The translations under genes were made by a program, and so were the position numbers. 64,000 nucleotides of DNA from Phialocephala subalpina. Lineage: Eukaryota; Ascomycota; Leotiomycetes; Helotiales; Mollisiaceae. The DNA is taken from contig FJOG01000003.1 of the NCBI GenBank assembly GCA_900073065.1, positions 413,790 through 477,789 on the forward strand, in the 5' to 3' direction. Positions 1 through 9,866 of the stretch are shown one piece after another. Each line of letters opens with the position of its first letter. Within the stretch, counting starts at the first letter, position 1. The notes under the pieces are model-generated. The model was given only the letters and a program-made list of their open reading frames with translations, did no database searches and had not been told where the DNA came from.

Positions 1-1590
1 AAAGTCACATTTCAAGGTACGTCTTATGATCGTTCAAAGTGTGAAAGGCACTGACGGCTCGTCATAGGGATTGATCTTCCCTACGGTAAGATGACCTTCG
101 CCCAAGCCAAGGCAATCGATCTCGCCTGGAATACGCTCGTTGGTCGATCGCTTCAGACAGTGATATCCATTTTCACGTACAAAGTTTTCATGAAAGCCTT
201 GATGCGAATTGCGGAGCGGAACACACTCACCTATGAGGTCTACGCTGCCCTTGCGGTTTCGACGACAAGACTCAGTGCCATCTGGCCATTGACTAAGGCT
301 TTGAATTCGAAGCTGAATTGGCAGGCTAGATTCTCGATTACCTGGCTGCTGCTATCGACTGTCTATCTTGCTGCCCTTCCTACACTCATTGATGCTTCGA
401 GTGGATACCAAGCTGCGCAGCTTACCAATGTACGAACTCATTATTCCTAGTCATACGCGTTGCTCTTCTCACCTGACCATCAGTTGAAGCTTCCAAATGA
501 CTCGAGGATAGATCTTACTCTCGGCAACTATGTCTCTAGGATAGATCTTACTCCCGGCAACTATGTCTCCGAGACGGGAGTGGGCCACGACTACTGGTTT
601 TCGGCCTACAAGTTCATTGGGTGGCACAGCCATATCACGGACTCGCTCCCACGGCCCCGACCAAGTCTTACGTCCACAAATAACTTGAGCATGGATTGGG
701 TAGTACCACTCGCAAATCAGACTTATTTCACAGCTGGTGTCTTGGTGGACTACAACGAATTATACTTTGGAGACCCTATCGTCGCAACTCCATTGTCGAA
801 TATCAGCTATTTCGCCTATCCTCTCTGTCTCAACACCACTCACTCTCAACTTAGCTACATGGTTGTATACAACGTGACCGACTATTACTCCCAAAATTCC
901 CAAACAGAGGACTTTTATCCCCAAACATATTCTATTCCTCAAACAGAGCCTCTCTGGAACATCATATACAACGACTCTTCCTGCAAAAACTGGTATCCAA
1001 TGTTCAAACCACAAAATATCACCAACGATACTCTACCATCGCAAATCAACACTCAGTATAATGAGTCATATTTCCTGGACCCGAAAAACTATGAATGTGT
1101 CTCAACAGACATCTACCAGTGGGTACGTCGCATCCTCATTCCCCTCCTTCCCCTCCTTCCCCTCGCTTCCCCATCTCTCACCCCCACCATTCCGCGCCCT
1201 CTAACTTCATCTTCTCAGGGATTCTCCTACGCCTGGCTCCTAATAACCTGCACCATCCACTCGATATGGCTCCTCGGAACTTACATTCTCTCTCTCGACT
1301 CGTCCTACAACAGCGAGATCATCAAGAAAGGCCGGAAATATGGTACCTGGCGTGCGATCCTCGATCTTGCGGAATCGGTCAACAGAGATCTGGGGAGGGA
1401 TACTTGTGCGTATGGCGAGGATGAGATTGTGGAGGAGTTGGGGAAGAGGAGGCCTGTGGGGTATTTTGTTGATGAGCAAGATGGGGGAGGAGGGGTGGCG
1501 CATTTAGCTTTGCGGGGGGAGGCGGATTGTGCGAGGAGAAGGAGGGTGAGGTTGTATTGGGGGCAGTTTTACGGGCGGAAAAACGACTAG
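1..1590 (+). CDS. Uncharacterised fungal multi-pass membrane protein (5' partial)
   Basis: The gene enters from outside the window: bases 1-16 read as the end of an exon (KVTFQ), a 51-bp intron runs 17-67, and coding resumes at 68-429, 484-1122 and 1219-1590, with introns 430-483 and 1123-1218. All junctions keep frame. The product has a hydrophobic segment around the exon ending at 429, a long Asn/Tyr-rich, probably extracellular middle with many N-glycosylation sequons (NIT, NDT, NES) and another membrane segment after the last intron (LLITCTIHSIWLLGTYIL), then a charged tail. This architecture matches a widespread filamentous-fungal family without assigned function, recognised from the FAQAKAIDLAW and YGTWRAILDLAE stretches. 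A 33-bp in-frame duplication lies at 505-570. Function unknown. Confident that it is a gene, no functional call. Confidence 0.85.
505..570 (+). repeat. In-frame 33-bp tandem duplication
   Basis: Two adjacent 33-bp units (505-537 and 538-570) differ at only two bases and encode the 11-residue peptide SRIDLTLGNYV / SRIDLTPGNYV. Because the unit is a multiple of three the frame of the membrane-protein gene is kept. Confidence 0.9.
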
Positions 1591-2201
1591 ACATCTTCGT
1601 GAAAGTCCCCGGTGGTCGGACAGAACCCACGACACGAGATTCTCTCACGATACATAGAAGCTGTCGTACAAGATGTCCACAGTCAAGTCGGTATTTAGGG
1701 CGGGCACTCTGAAAGAATGCGTCAGAAGGATCTGGCTGTCGTACAGAGATGCAACGTATCTCAATGCAGGTGAGCATTACTGGTTCCCGATCGAGACTTC
1801 CTTTGGTAAAAGAATCCGAGATGTACTTACTTACATTTCTATAAGTGTTCTCATCACTCGTGATATCGGGATTGGGGAGTTAAGATCTTGCCTGTCCTCC
1901 TGTCACCTCACTTTGGTCGATGGTCAAGTGGCACAGGCGTAACAAATACTTCTTCCATAGTTCACGCAACACAGCTCCAACGTTGCTGTCATACTTGATT
2001 CTATGTTTGGTTTCTGTGCTTCCTTCCCTATTCAGTTCAGCGTCGCTTCTTTGCCACCCTGTCTCGAACAAGCTTTCTATAAATACCTCGACTGAATCTC
2101 CCATGGACCATGTCTCAAACCCAGACTTCAGCATCTCTCAACACCTACACCACCTCTTTCAACCGCAGATTATCTTCTCAAATTCAACACATCAGCTCAC
2201 C
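1591..2201. other. Intergenic region
   Basis: No gene is supported here except the TATA box described separately. Short open frames on both strands have no recognisable domain. Confidence 0.5.
2078..2085 (+). promoter_or_regulatory. TATA box of the DUF5648 gene
   Basis: TATAAATA lies 117 bp upstream of the predicted ATG at 2202, followed by a pyrimidine/CA-rich leader, as expected for a fungal core promoter. Confidence 0.6.
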
Positions 2202-2758
2202 ATGAAGACCCTCACATACTTCCTCACCATCCTCTCTCTCACAATATCCACACTAGCCGAGCATTTCTACACTACCGACCCTCACGGTGAGCTCGCCCCC
2301 GGCCTAGGCTACCATCTCGAAGGCGCTGCTTGCTATGTGTCTACCACCCAGCAGTCCGGGACCGTTCCTAGTACGTACCCCTTTCCTCTTTACCTTTCCC
2401 TTCCCCCGCTCCGCGCTTGAGCCTTTCTTTTCAAGGCAAGTACTGATTGGTGAGGATTGCAGTCTACAGATGGATGAACCCCAAACAAGGCCTCCATTTC
2501 TACACCGCCGACCCAAATGGGGAGTTGGCACCTCAGCTGGGATATGATTATGAAGGTATCGCTTATTATTTGTTTCCGAATGAGGTTTCTGGGAGTGTGC
2601 CGTTTTATAGGTGGAATGGGAAGAGCGGACACTTTTATACCACCAACGCGGCGGAAGGGTCAAATACGGGATTTGCGTTCGAGGGGATTACGGGGTGGGT
2701 GTTCCCGGGCCCGGTTGCGGGATTTGGGGAGCTGTATAGGTGGATTAATGATAAGTAG
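2202..2758 (+). CDS. Small secreted DUF5648 repeat protein
   Basis: Two exons (2202-2370, 2463-2758; intron 2371-2462) give a 154-residue protein. It starts with a clear signal peptide (MKTLTYFLTILSLTISTLA) and then consists almost only of DUF5648-type repeats: HFYTTDPHGELAPGLGYHLEG, then HFYTADPNGELAPQLGYDYEG, then HFYTTNAAEGSNTG, with YRW and FP/VP motifs between them. The start was chosen because it gives the signal peptide and lies after the TATA box. The family is found in bacteria and fungi as extracellular modules; a carbohydrate- or surface-binding role is often suspected but not established. The protein is probably exported and has no transmembrane segment after the signal. It could act as a small secreted effector-like protein, but nothing in the neighbourhood supports that directly. 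Confidence 0.88.
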
Positions 2759-3288
2759 AGGGTTGGATGTATGAGTTGGAGAGGTGAGAGGTTGGTTTTG
2801 GGAGAGAGGAGGAAGAATACGAGAGAGGAGAGATGGAAGTTTGTTATTGGCTAGGACATTGATCTTTTTATCTATTCGTCAACTGTTTCTATCCCTGCAT
2901 TGAAATCTCATTTCTTTCTATCAATTAGGTTCCTTTCGCGACATGTATCCGTTCATGTTATCACCTCGCACTTTCATTCCCTGATCGGGAAGTTTCGCAT
3001 ATTTGAGTTAGCATCGTGTTCAGCCGCATGCAACCCCCGGTATGTTGACCTCACCATTTTCTAGCAAACATACATCCAATCTTATTTCACGATATTCTTC
3101 TTCTCTGTTGGGAAAAAGAACTGCGAGCAGCCGAGCTGCTGAGAATGTTAGAAGGATGCTCAATCTCAATCCGTGTCATCATGAGTTAAGAGCAGAAGTA
3201 TAAGTATACCTTTCTCTCGTGCAAAATAGCTGTTCATCGCAACTTCAGTTTCACTTTTTACCCCAATAGCAAAATACATCAGTTCGAA
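2759..3288. other. Intergenic region
   Basis: AT-rich spacer between the DUF5648 gene and the broken S28 peptidase gene. No coding signal or structured repeat was seen. Confidence 0.5.
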
Positions 3289-4530
3289 ATGCACAACCGG
3301 GCCTAGCTTTCCGCTTGCTCCTCATCAGCACAGCCACAACACAACTTGCTCCTCAACCCCCAATTCCAAGAAACTGCACGAAACCAACCCAGTACTACGA
3401 CCAAAAACTTGATCACAACAACCAGTCCTCCAATGCCACATGCAAACAACAATATCAAATAATCGATGAGTACTTCAAACCTGGTGGTCTAATTCTCTTC
3501 TATCAAGGTGGTGAGACGGCTAAGATGTTGTGCTTGGTATGTCGAGTCACAAAAGGGCCTTGGATCTTTCCTAGACTACGAATTGAGCTGATGATGTTCA
3601 CAGGAGCAACTCACCCTCCCATCGCGGACCAATGAAATGAGTGGCATGGCAGTGACCTTCGAACATCGATTCTTTGGCGATAGCCTAGCGAACAACGACG
3701 AGAACTTGATGGCGAGATATGAGACACTTACTTTGGATAATGTGATGTTTGATGCTGTTTCTTTCATGGAGTTCATCAAAGGGAGTTTCGATGAGACGGA
3801 GAATAGTAAGATGATTGTTTCTGGTGGTATGTTATTTTTCGTGGTTGCAGAAACTAGGGAGACTGATGTTTTGGTGTAGCTTGTACGCTGGCTTCTTGAG
3901 TGCCATTTTCAGGGCGAATTATCCGGATACCGTTTTTGGTGCGCTGGCTTGGGCTGCTCCCATGAAGGGCATTGGGTATGAGAATCCGAAGGCTAGTGGG
4001 TTGTGGAGTTGGGTATGTGAATAGAGGATGAGAATGACCCTGCAGCTACTGATTCATGCTAGGCTGCCAAAGTCTATCAGGATCAGTCTGCTCTAGCGTC
4101 ATCGAAGATGAAAGAAGCCTTGTCTGAATTTGTTGACACCATCTCCAACGGTACAGTACTTCTTCCGTAATCTAATCGAAGCACGGGAACTAACACTCTT
4201 TTCTTTAGTAACGGACTTCAAATCTCTCAGCTCAGACTTCAACACCTATCAAGCACTCCAAAACTCCTCGGACTTGGAGAGCTTATACGGTCTCACCATG
4301 CAAGCCTACATGCAAAATTCCCAATTCTCTTACGCTCCAGGCTCATCAATACTTCCTGCAGGGAAACCAGGCAACTCATTCCCCCGCCTCATCGACGCCA
4401 CCCTTGCAGCCACCACCAACACCGAAGTCCTGAACGCAACCCTCGCAATCTCTCAAGAAGGTAACTCATGCATCGACCTCACAGGAGCAACCGGTCAGTA
4501 CGTTTCCAATGGCGTTGTACCATACGCCTA

Positions 4531-4561
4531 CAGTCCGTGCCCTAAAGTTCCCGTGATTTTT
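4531..4561 (+). repeat. Left terminal inverted repeat of Tc1 element
   Basis: 31 bp, pairing with 5879-5909 with one mismatch at position 6 from the element end. Confidence 0.93.
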
Positions 4562-4620
4562 AATTTAAAAGCGCGTTTTTTCGCGAAGCGCGTTCCTCCT
4601 CCTTCCTTAAACATCATAAT

Positions 4621-5724
4621 ATGCCACCAGAACGCACTCCTCTTAGGCCTATAAATGATAATCTTCTTCCAAAGAAGGCACTCACTAAGTTTGAAAGAGG
4701 CCGGATTATTGGCATGCACGATAGCGGCGTAACTAAAGCTATAATCCAACGGTTTTATTCTTATTTATATATGAGCGTTAGCAACACGATTAAAAAAGAG
4801 GCATTACACGATAGCGGGCACTTTTTACCTCGAACTAGCCGGCCAAAGTACTATTTAGACGCTAAAGAACGACTTGTACTACGGTACGTCCGCCGCTTTC
4901 CTAAGGATTCTTATGCCGAAGTCATAAAAGCCTACGAGATTACTTTTAAGAGGAAAACTATTAAGAAGATTTTGAAGGAATATAGAATCAAGAATTAAAA
5001 GTGCAAACGATAATTATTTCTTACTCAAAAGAATGCCAATAAGCGACTTACTTGGTGCTTTGCGCATCGGCATTTAAATGCAAAGGAATGGGGAATACAT
5101 ATATAGAGTGATAAGTACTCTTATGAGCGAGGGCGGGGGAAACGGGATAAATAGTGCTTTCGAATATCGACAGAGAAATAGTAACCAAAAATGGTCTAAA
5201 CTTACGGAACGAATAAAAACATGAAGGTTATAGTCTGGGCATGCTTTTGGGACCTCGGGCGGTTTAACCTTTATATCATAGACCGGGATTTTGAGAGCTA
5301 AAAGCATAGGTATTCCGCTAACTCCTATATCGAGGTTTTAGACGCAGAACTTACTCCAATTTACGAAAAACTCGACTTAGGGTATTTATTCATGTAGGAT
5401 AATGCCTCTATTTATTGTGCTAAGAAGGTCAAGGCTTAATTCGCTGCCAAAGGGATCACATAGCTCATAGACTAACCTCCTTACTCCCTTAATTTGAACC
5501 TAATCGAGCATATTTAGTGGCATTTAAAGACTAAGTTTTATGAGATGTTTCCGGAGGTTACAATAAACAAATTAGAGTCAGAATATGCGCGACAGAGATT
5601 GGAATCTTGTCTCTAAGCGGCTTGGGATACTTTAGACCAAGAATTATTTGATACTTTGGGTGCAAGTATGAGTGCTCGGATGGAAGCTATTATTGAGGCT
5701 AAGGGGTGGCACACAAAATATTAA
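4621..5724 (+). pseudogene. Tc1/mariner transposase with 14 in-frame stops
   Basis: A single frame of 367 codons runs from ATG 4621 to TAA 5722-5724 without any frameshift but with 14 internal stops (4996, 5011, 5104, 5152, 5179, 5182, 5197, 5299, 5395, 5437, 5461, 5473, 5515, 5614). The N-terminal part (open to 4995) is a helix-turn-helix DNA-binding region (KFERGRIIGMHDSG). The catalytic part is recognisable: an SD at about 5107-5112, DNA with the second Asp at 5398, and a PPYS...IEH motif with Glu at 5506, 35 residues after the second Asp, as in DD34E/DD35-type elements. All stops are TAA or TAG and several fall where Gln or Trp is expected, for example directly before the DNA motif, consistent with C-to-T and G-to-A transitions (RIP). 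Confidence 0.92.
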
Positions 5725-5878
5725 GCCTAATTTTAGACATTTTCGAGAGATTTTTGTATCGTTAGAGAGAGGACACATAGGCGCATTAATAGCATTAATC
5801 AGATTTTAATTTGAACTACAATTGGTAAAGTTATGTGAAGTTTAAGTTTTTGGAAAATATAGGGTGCGGGGTCAAAAA

Positions 5879-5909
5879 AAAAATCACGGGAACTTTAGGG
5901 CACTGACTG
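5879..5909 (-). repeat. Right terminal inverted repeat of Tc1 element
   Basis: Inverted copy of 4531-4561; followed immediately by the TA duplication at 5910-5911. Confidence 0.93.
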
Positions 5910-6508
5910 TACCTACTCAGCACCTACATCTCCCTGAATGGCAACACCATCCCCAACGGGATCATCTTCCCCGCACAATCTCCACCACCCTCCACCTACG
6001 CCGACAACTGTGAAAAGAACTATGGTGTCCGACCACCAGCCACAGATGAGGAGTTATCAGCGAATTATCGCTTCACGGATGATATTCTTGCGGAAACTAA
6101 GAGGTTGCTTTTTACGAGCTCGGGCTTTAATGGGTACGTCTGCGCTTGAACCGTTGGAATTGTATGGTACGGTGAGTGAGGATAGTGAGAAGAGTAGGTT
6201 GATGAGTATTAATATGGGGGCGCATGGGAGGAAGGGTTGGCGGCGGTTGGGGAGATGAAGAAAGCGGTGTTGTCCATGCAGAATGCCGAGTTGGAGTTGG
6301 TGAAGGAGTGGTTGGGGGATTGTTTGAGCAGGCGGAATGGATTTGCTATTTGGTGTCATGTCACACACGGAGCAGAGAATAGGGACGCTGTTCAGCGTGT
6401 ATAGATGATTTTCCATTCATAAACCGTCAAAGGGATTCACGACCCCGAAACTAAACAAAGGTCAACTTGACCATTCTAGCTAAAGAAAAGAGTACCGTTA
6501 CCCAGGAT

Positions 6509-6673
6509 ATCTGTCGGTAATATACTTCGTATCTACCCAAACAGCTGTAGCGAGACTGGGGGCGGGAAAGGGTATTTAAACCGATTTGGGTGATTTTCTG
6601 GCCTATGCCAGCCTGGAACCCCCCCAGTCTCCCTACAGCTGTTTGGTTGATACGAAGTATATTACCGACAGAT
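6509..6673. repeat. 165-bp foldback (MITE-like) element
   Basis: Two inverted arms, 6509-6565 and 6619-6673, match over about 55 bp with few mismatches, starting ATCTGTCGGTAATATACTTC on the left arm and its complement on the right, separated by a loop of about 53 bp. No open frame. No obvious target-site duplication could be defined. It is most likely a non-autonomous transposon or a foldback relic rather than a terminator, because the arms are so long. Confidence 0.8.
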
Positions 6674-6722
6674 GTCGTTGGAGCATCTTCGAACTAATTT
6701 CCCGTCTACCCGCAAGCCGCGT

Positions 6723-7615
6723 TTAAGCCGCGCAACTTTCATTCACCACATGCCGAGGGTCCTTTTGTTTCCAAAGGCTGCTCGCTAAAATCCCGAAGCT
6801 GATGCTCAGCGGGATGCAAACCAAGGTCATCTCTTCAACCGTGACTCCCAACATCAACCAAAAAAGTACCCATAGTCCAGTCGTGATGGTGCTGATGATC
6901 ATTGGCGGTCTGGTCTTGGTTTTCGCAGCGCAGGTGAAGGTGGTGCCGGTGAAAACAGCTGTGGCAGTGGCGAAGCCAGCGAATACAATCCCATCAGGGA
7001 CATGCTGCAAGATGTTCTCAACCACCGCCGGTATGTGATGCGTGGAAGTATTCGTGACCTAAATCATTAGTGAAGCATTCTGAGATCTGAAGGAGTACGT
7101 ACCCAATTCATGAACACACTTGTTCGGTGGAGTTCCATACTTTCGTTCAGCCACAGAAACGTCCCTCCCATCCCTAGAGCAGAACCAAAATTGAGAGCGG
7201 CACTGGCTTTGGTTGATAGCCAATATATACGACGGCCTTTGTGGTACCCTTCCGGGCACCATTTGTGCCAGTCACAGTCTCGCCCGTCTGTATTTAGTGA
7301 CAATGCATATATGCTGCCCAAGTCCTTTTTATGATGATCTCGGAGATGATCTCGGATGTGATCGGTGCGTCCTAAGCGCATATCGTGTCCGTCGCTGTCG
7401 AGTCGGCAGCAATACCTTCGCTCCCAATGCCCCGCTTTCTCCCAGGCTTTGTGCCGGTTTGTATGATGTCGTTCGAGGTCGGTAGGTAGAGCAAAGACTG
7501 GCAGAGTTATTGGTGACATGCTGGTGCAGTATTTAATGGATTGACGCAGGGCTGCTCCCTTCCCAGGATATCTGCGGAAGAAGTCAGCAATTGTCAACGT
7601 TCGAGCGGTAGACAA
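6723..7615 (-). CDS. Membrane protein with C2H2-like upstream part; start uncertain
   Basis: The 3' part is well supported: an exon ending at 7103 (FGSALGMGGTFLWLNESMEL...MNW), an in-frame 44-bp intron (7059-7102) and a last exon 7058-6723 with two hydrophobic segments (GIVFAGFATATAVFTGTTF and TTGLWVLFWLMLGVTVEEM). The 5' part, open up to 7615, contains DLERHHTNRH and RTDHIRDHLRDHHKKDL, which resemble the paired C2H2-like fingers found in many fungal proteins, but several expected cysteines are missing. No clear start codon links the two parts, so the reading frame may be a decayed zinc-finger gene running into a small membrane-protein gene, or one gene with an unseen intron. Function unknown. 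Confidence 0.45.
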
Positions 7616-8648
7616 ACTCTTGAAAATGATTTAACATCTCCAGCTCTGCTGGGCATCCTTCTCCAGTATACGATATCTTGTGCATGTTTCTAAATCCTGT
7701 CGCATGCTGTCGAAATTGGCCTATCAGTTTCATCATTTTGGCATTGCAGATCTTTTGAGAGTGGCCTTGCAAGTCTGCTCCGGTCGGAATGAAACTGCTT
7801 CGAATTTCAGAGAAGTTGTTGCCGCCACAATGATGCTTGTCGTCATTGGGAAATGGGCCGACCGCTCCAAGAGCAATCTTGAGGCCTGGATGTTCATAGT
7901 AGAAAGACTTCTGATGCGTGATGCGGACATGATCGTGCCACGGTTTAGACTGCAAGCTGTGGAGTTTGCTAATCCCGAAGTCTGCGATCTGCAGAACGCC
8001 GTAGTTAGGACACAGAACGGCGGTACCAGCGACGGCTTTGAAACAAAGAATATTTTGCGGCTTGAGATCAAGATGGTATCCTGTTGAACTCGCAGATGCT
8101 CCGAGCTCTGCCAGTACTGTGACTTTTTCAGCAGTGCCGAAGCCCGCACTATCCAGCAATTGCAATCGTCGGTGGTGTTGAGTCGATGCAGCATTTTCAT
8201 CCCATGCTGCAGGAATCGTAAACACGAATTCGATGGGCACCTCGATATCTACCCTCATTTGATCCCGAAGGGATTGGATGATATAACTGTGCAAATCAGT
8301 CAAGTAATTTTTGTACCACAGCTTCACTTTCTCAACTGTGGTATTCTCGTCGAGAACTCCTTCAAGTCCCTTCTCGTTCAAGCTGCCGTCCAACAAGAGC
8401 ATAAACACATCCGTGATATTCTGCTGCTTGGAGCACTCAAAACCACACGAATGGACCCCAGTCTTGTAAATCTCCCTACCAGTTACCACCGAGGGGGTTT
8501 TAGAAGGCCACTGCCGGATGACTCTCGGTCCTAAATCTCCAGTATTTGCATAAATAGCGACCCCCGTACGAGTCCAACCAATGTATTTCCCGACGATCAC
8601 ATCGCTGCGACTTATCGACCTTGTTGATGGCATGCTGCAGGTGTTCAA
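7584..8648 (-). CDS. Hsp70-like N-terminus joined to kinase-like fragment, probably degenerate
   Basis: One open frame of 354 residues. Residues 15-180 resemble the fungal Hsp70-like/actin-fold ATPase proteins: a phosphate-loop-like IVGKYIGWTRTGVAI, PRVIRQWPSKTPSVV, FMLLLDG, and VPIEFVFTIPAAWDENAA. Residues 190-225 then read HLDLKPQNIL and LQIADFGISKL, the catalytic-loop and DFG signatures of a protein kinase, with no preceding glycine loop or VAIK lysine. The Hsp70 part is cut off before its second half and its first phosphate loop has lost the usual acidic DxG core. A short fusion of half an ATPase and half a kinase is unlikely to be functional, so this is probably a rearranged pseudogene that happens to stay open. 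It overlaps the zinc-finger-like frame downstream. Confidence 0.5.
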   Translation of the reverse strand: MNTCSMPSTRSISRSDVIVGKYIGWTRTGVAIYANTGDLGPRVIRQWPSKTPSVVTGREIYKTGVHSCGFECSKQQNITDVFMLLLDGSLNEKGLEGVLDENTTVEKVKLWYKNYLTDLHSYIIQSLRDQMRVDIEVPIEFVFTIPAAWDENAASTQHHRRLQLLDSAGFGTAEKVTVLAELGASASSTGYHLDLKPQNILCFKAVAGTAVLCPNYGVLQIADFGISKLHSLQSKPWHDHVRITHQKSFYYEHPGLKIALGAVGPFPNDDKHHCGGNNFSEIRSSFIPTGADLQGHSQKICNAKMMKLIGQFRQHATGFRNMHKISYTGEGCPAELEMLNHFQEFVYRSNVDNC

Positions 8649-9055
8649 GATTCTGTACTCTCTCTACTTGCGATCGGAGCGCTATAAATGCAGCGAACTT
8701 TCGTCTATCGTGGTGTCGTTGATGTCAGAACGGAGGTGGGATATCGAAGGAGTAGCAAGAACAGCGAAGGTCGGAAGACCTGGAGCAGAATTGATGGTGT
8801 GGTGAGGCTCTGGCATATCAGTAGTTCGCCCGATGCGACGCGGCCTTGCAGGAGGAATCTGCCTCGCAGCCCACCTCAGGATAGCAGCTACCTCGCGTGC
8901 CACTCTTCCCTTCCAACTCAATTTTCCTGTCTTGCGAATCTTGCCTGAGAATAAACTCATACTCCGAATCCAAGTTCAGCTTCCAAAGAATCGATCGGTC
9001 TGTCTACAACGGAGTATACTTTTTGTGGCTTTTAGGAAGAGGGCTGATCGTCATC
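8649..9055. other. Intergenic region
   Basis: Between the minus-strand Hsp70-like frame and a plus-strand membrane-protein gene. An open frame of 92 codons on the minus strand (8682-8960) has no recognisable domain and was not called. Confidence 0.4.
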
Positions 9056-9866
9056 ATGTCCACGAACGACTCGATCGGAAGCCCGGGTGCAGCAGAGCTC
9101 AACATAGAAATTGCTCCTCCAGAAAGCATACGTCCCCTCCCAAAGATCGATAGTCGGGATCTTGAAATGGGTCAGCCTTCGAGCAATCATGGAGTAATTG
9201 TGGAGGTAATGACCGTGGAGGAGGGAACAAATCGACAGCCGCATCGGAAACGACGTTGCTTTATTTTAGGAGCGCGGCAGAATCGACATTGCATTCTCGT
9301 ATCTATAGCAGCGGTGGAAGTCGTCCTTGGACCAGTGATATATCTGGCCGGAATGATTGCAGAACATAGCCTCGATTGGAAACCATTGTTTATGGCGTAA
9401 GTTTTCATGAGATATTCTGGATACTGCTTACTGATGCATGCCAGACTCTTCGCAGGATGGACGGTCCTGCTGGCAATTGGTCTATGTGTGGATATGTACT
9501 CTTTGCGAAACATAGACCTCATCAAGTACGATCCCAACCTTTTGCTAGGAAGATTTTGCTGTGGATCTCAGAGCTGACTGAGGTTCTAGGAGAGCATTTT
9601 GGCATCTAGGAAGCTGCATACTTATGCGATACATCGCATCCACAACGCAGGCGACTGCAGATGCTCTTCCTCGAGATCTTCCCCTCATCATAAATTGCGG
9701 CCTCGGCGTAAGCCTTGGTATTCAGAAGCTCCCAACGACCATTCGCCGAGACCTTTGGAGGGGATTGAACGAGGTGGCAGGAAGTTTCTGTGGCGGTGTG
9801 CAGGTCCGGTTTCAGGGCGGAAGTTCAGCGGCGGGCCGGCCGCGGATTTCAAGCGATGGTGAGTAG
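9056..9866 (+). CDS. Uncharacterised two-pass membrane protein
   Basis: Three exons (9056-9396, 9445-9525, 9590-9866; introns of 48 and 64 bp) join in frame to 232 residues. The first about 75 residues are polar and acidic with a basic patch (RQPHRKRR), followed by two hydrophobic segments: LVSIAAVEVVLGPVIYLAGM and, across the first intron, LFAGWTVLLAIGLCVDM. The rest (LIKRAFWHLGSCILMRYIAS...) is a hydrophilic to amphipathic tail ending in a Gly/Ser-rich stretch. The exon structure is supported by two standard splice pairs and by continuity of hydrophobic character over the first intron. No family recognised. Length and start are fairly secure, function unknown. Confidence 0.65.

Larger units (their letters stand above)
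4531..5909 (+). mobile_element. Tc1/mariner-type DNA transposon, 1,379 bp, decayed
   Basis: Bounded by TA target-site duplications (4529-4530 and 5910-5911) and 31-bp terminal inverted repeats beginning CAGTC that differ at one base (4531-4561 and 5879-5909). It contains one degenerate transposase frame on the plus strand. The insertion is clean: host coding sequence continues in frame on both sides, so insertion happened into a once functional peptidase gene. The structure is that of a complete but inactivated element. Confidence 0.95.
3289..6415 (+). pseudogene. S28 serine carboxypeptidase, split by a transposon
   Basis: Exons are recognisable as a secreted S28 (prolyl carboxypeptidase-like) peptidase: QYYDQKLDHN and PGGLILFYQGGE before 3540, EHRFFGDS near 3660, a nucleophile region around 3820-3900 (SGG, then S-L-Y-A-G), ANYPDTVFGALAWAAP near 3920-3960, and the C-terminal half after 5912. 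Introns end at 3601, near 3880, at about 4063 and 4209. A Tc1 element sits at 4531-5909; removing it with one TA copy restores an open frame (PYAYLLSTYISLNGNTIPNG). There are also independent lesions: ATG 3289 runs into a stop after five codons and is out of frame with the signal-peptide-like sequence at 3300-3345; the frame breaks near 6135, and again near 6230 just after the GAH of the presumed catalytic histidine. The usual GGSYxG motif is altered at the splice boundary. The gene is therefore dead by several routes. Confidence 0.88.
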
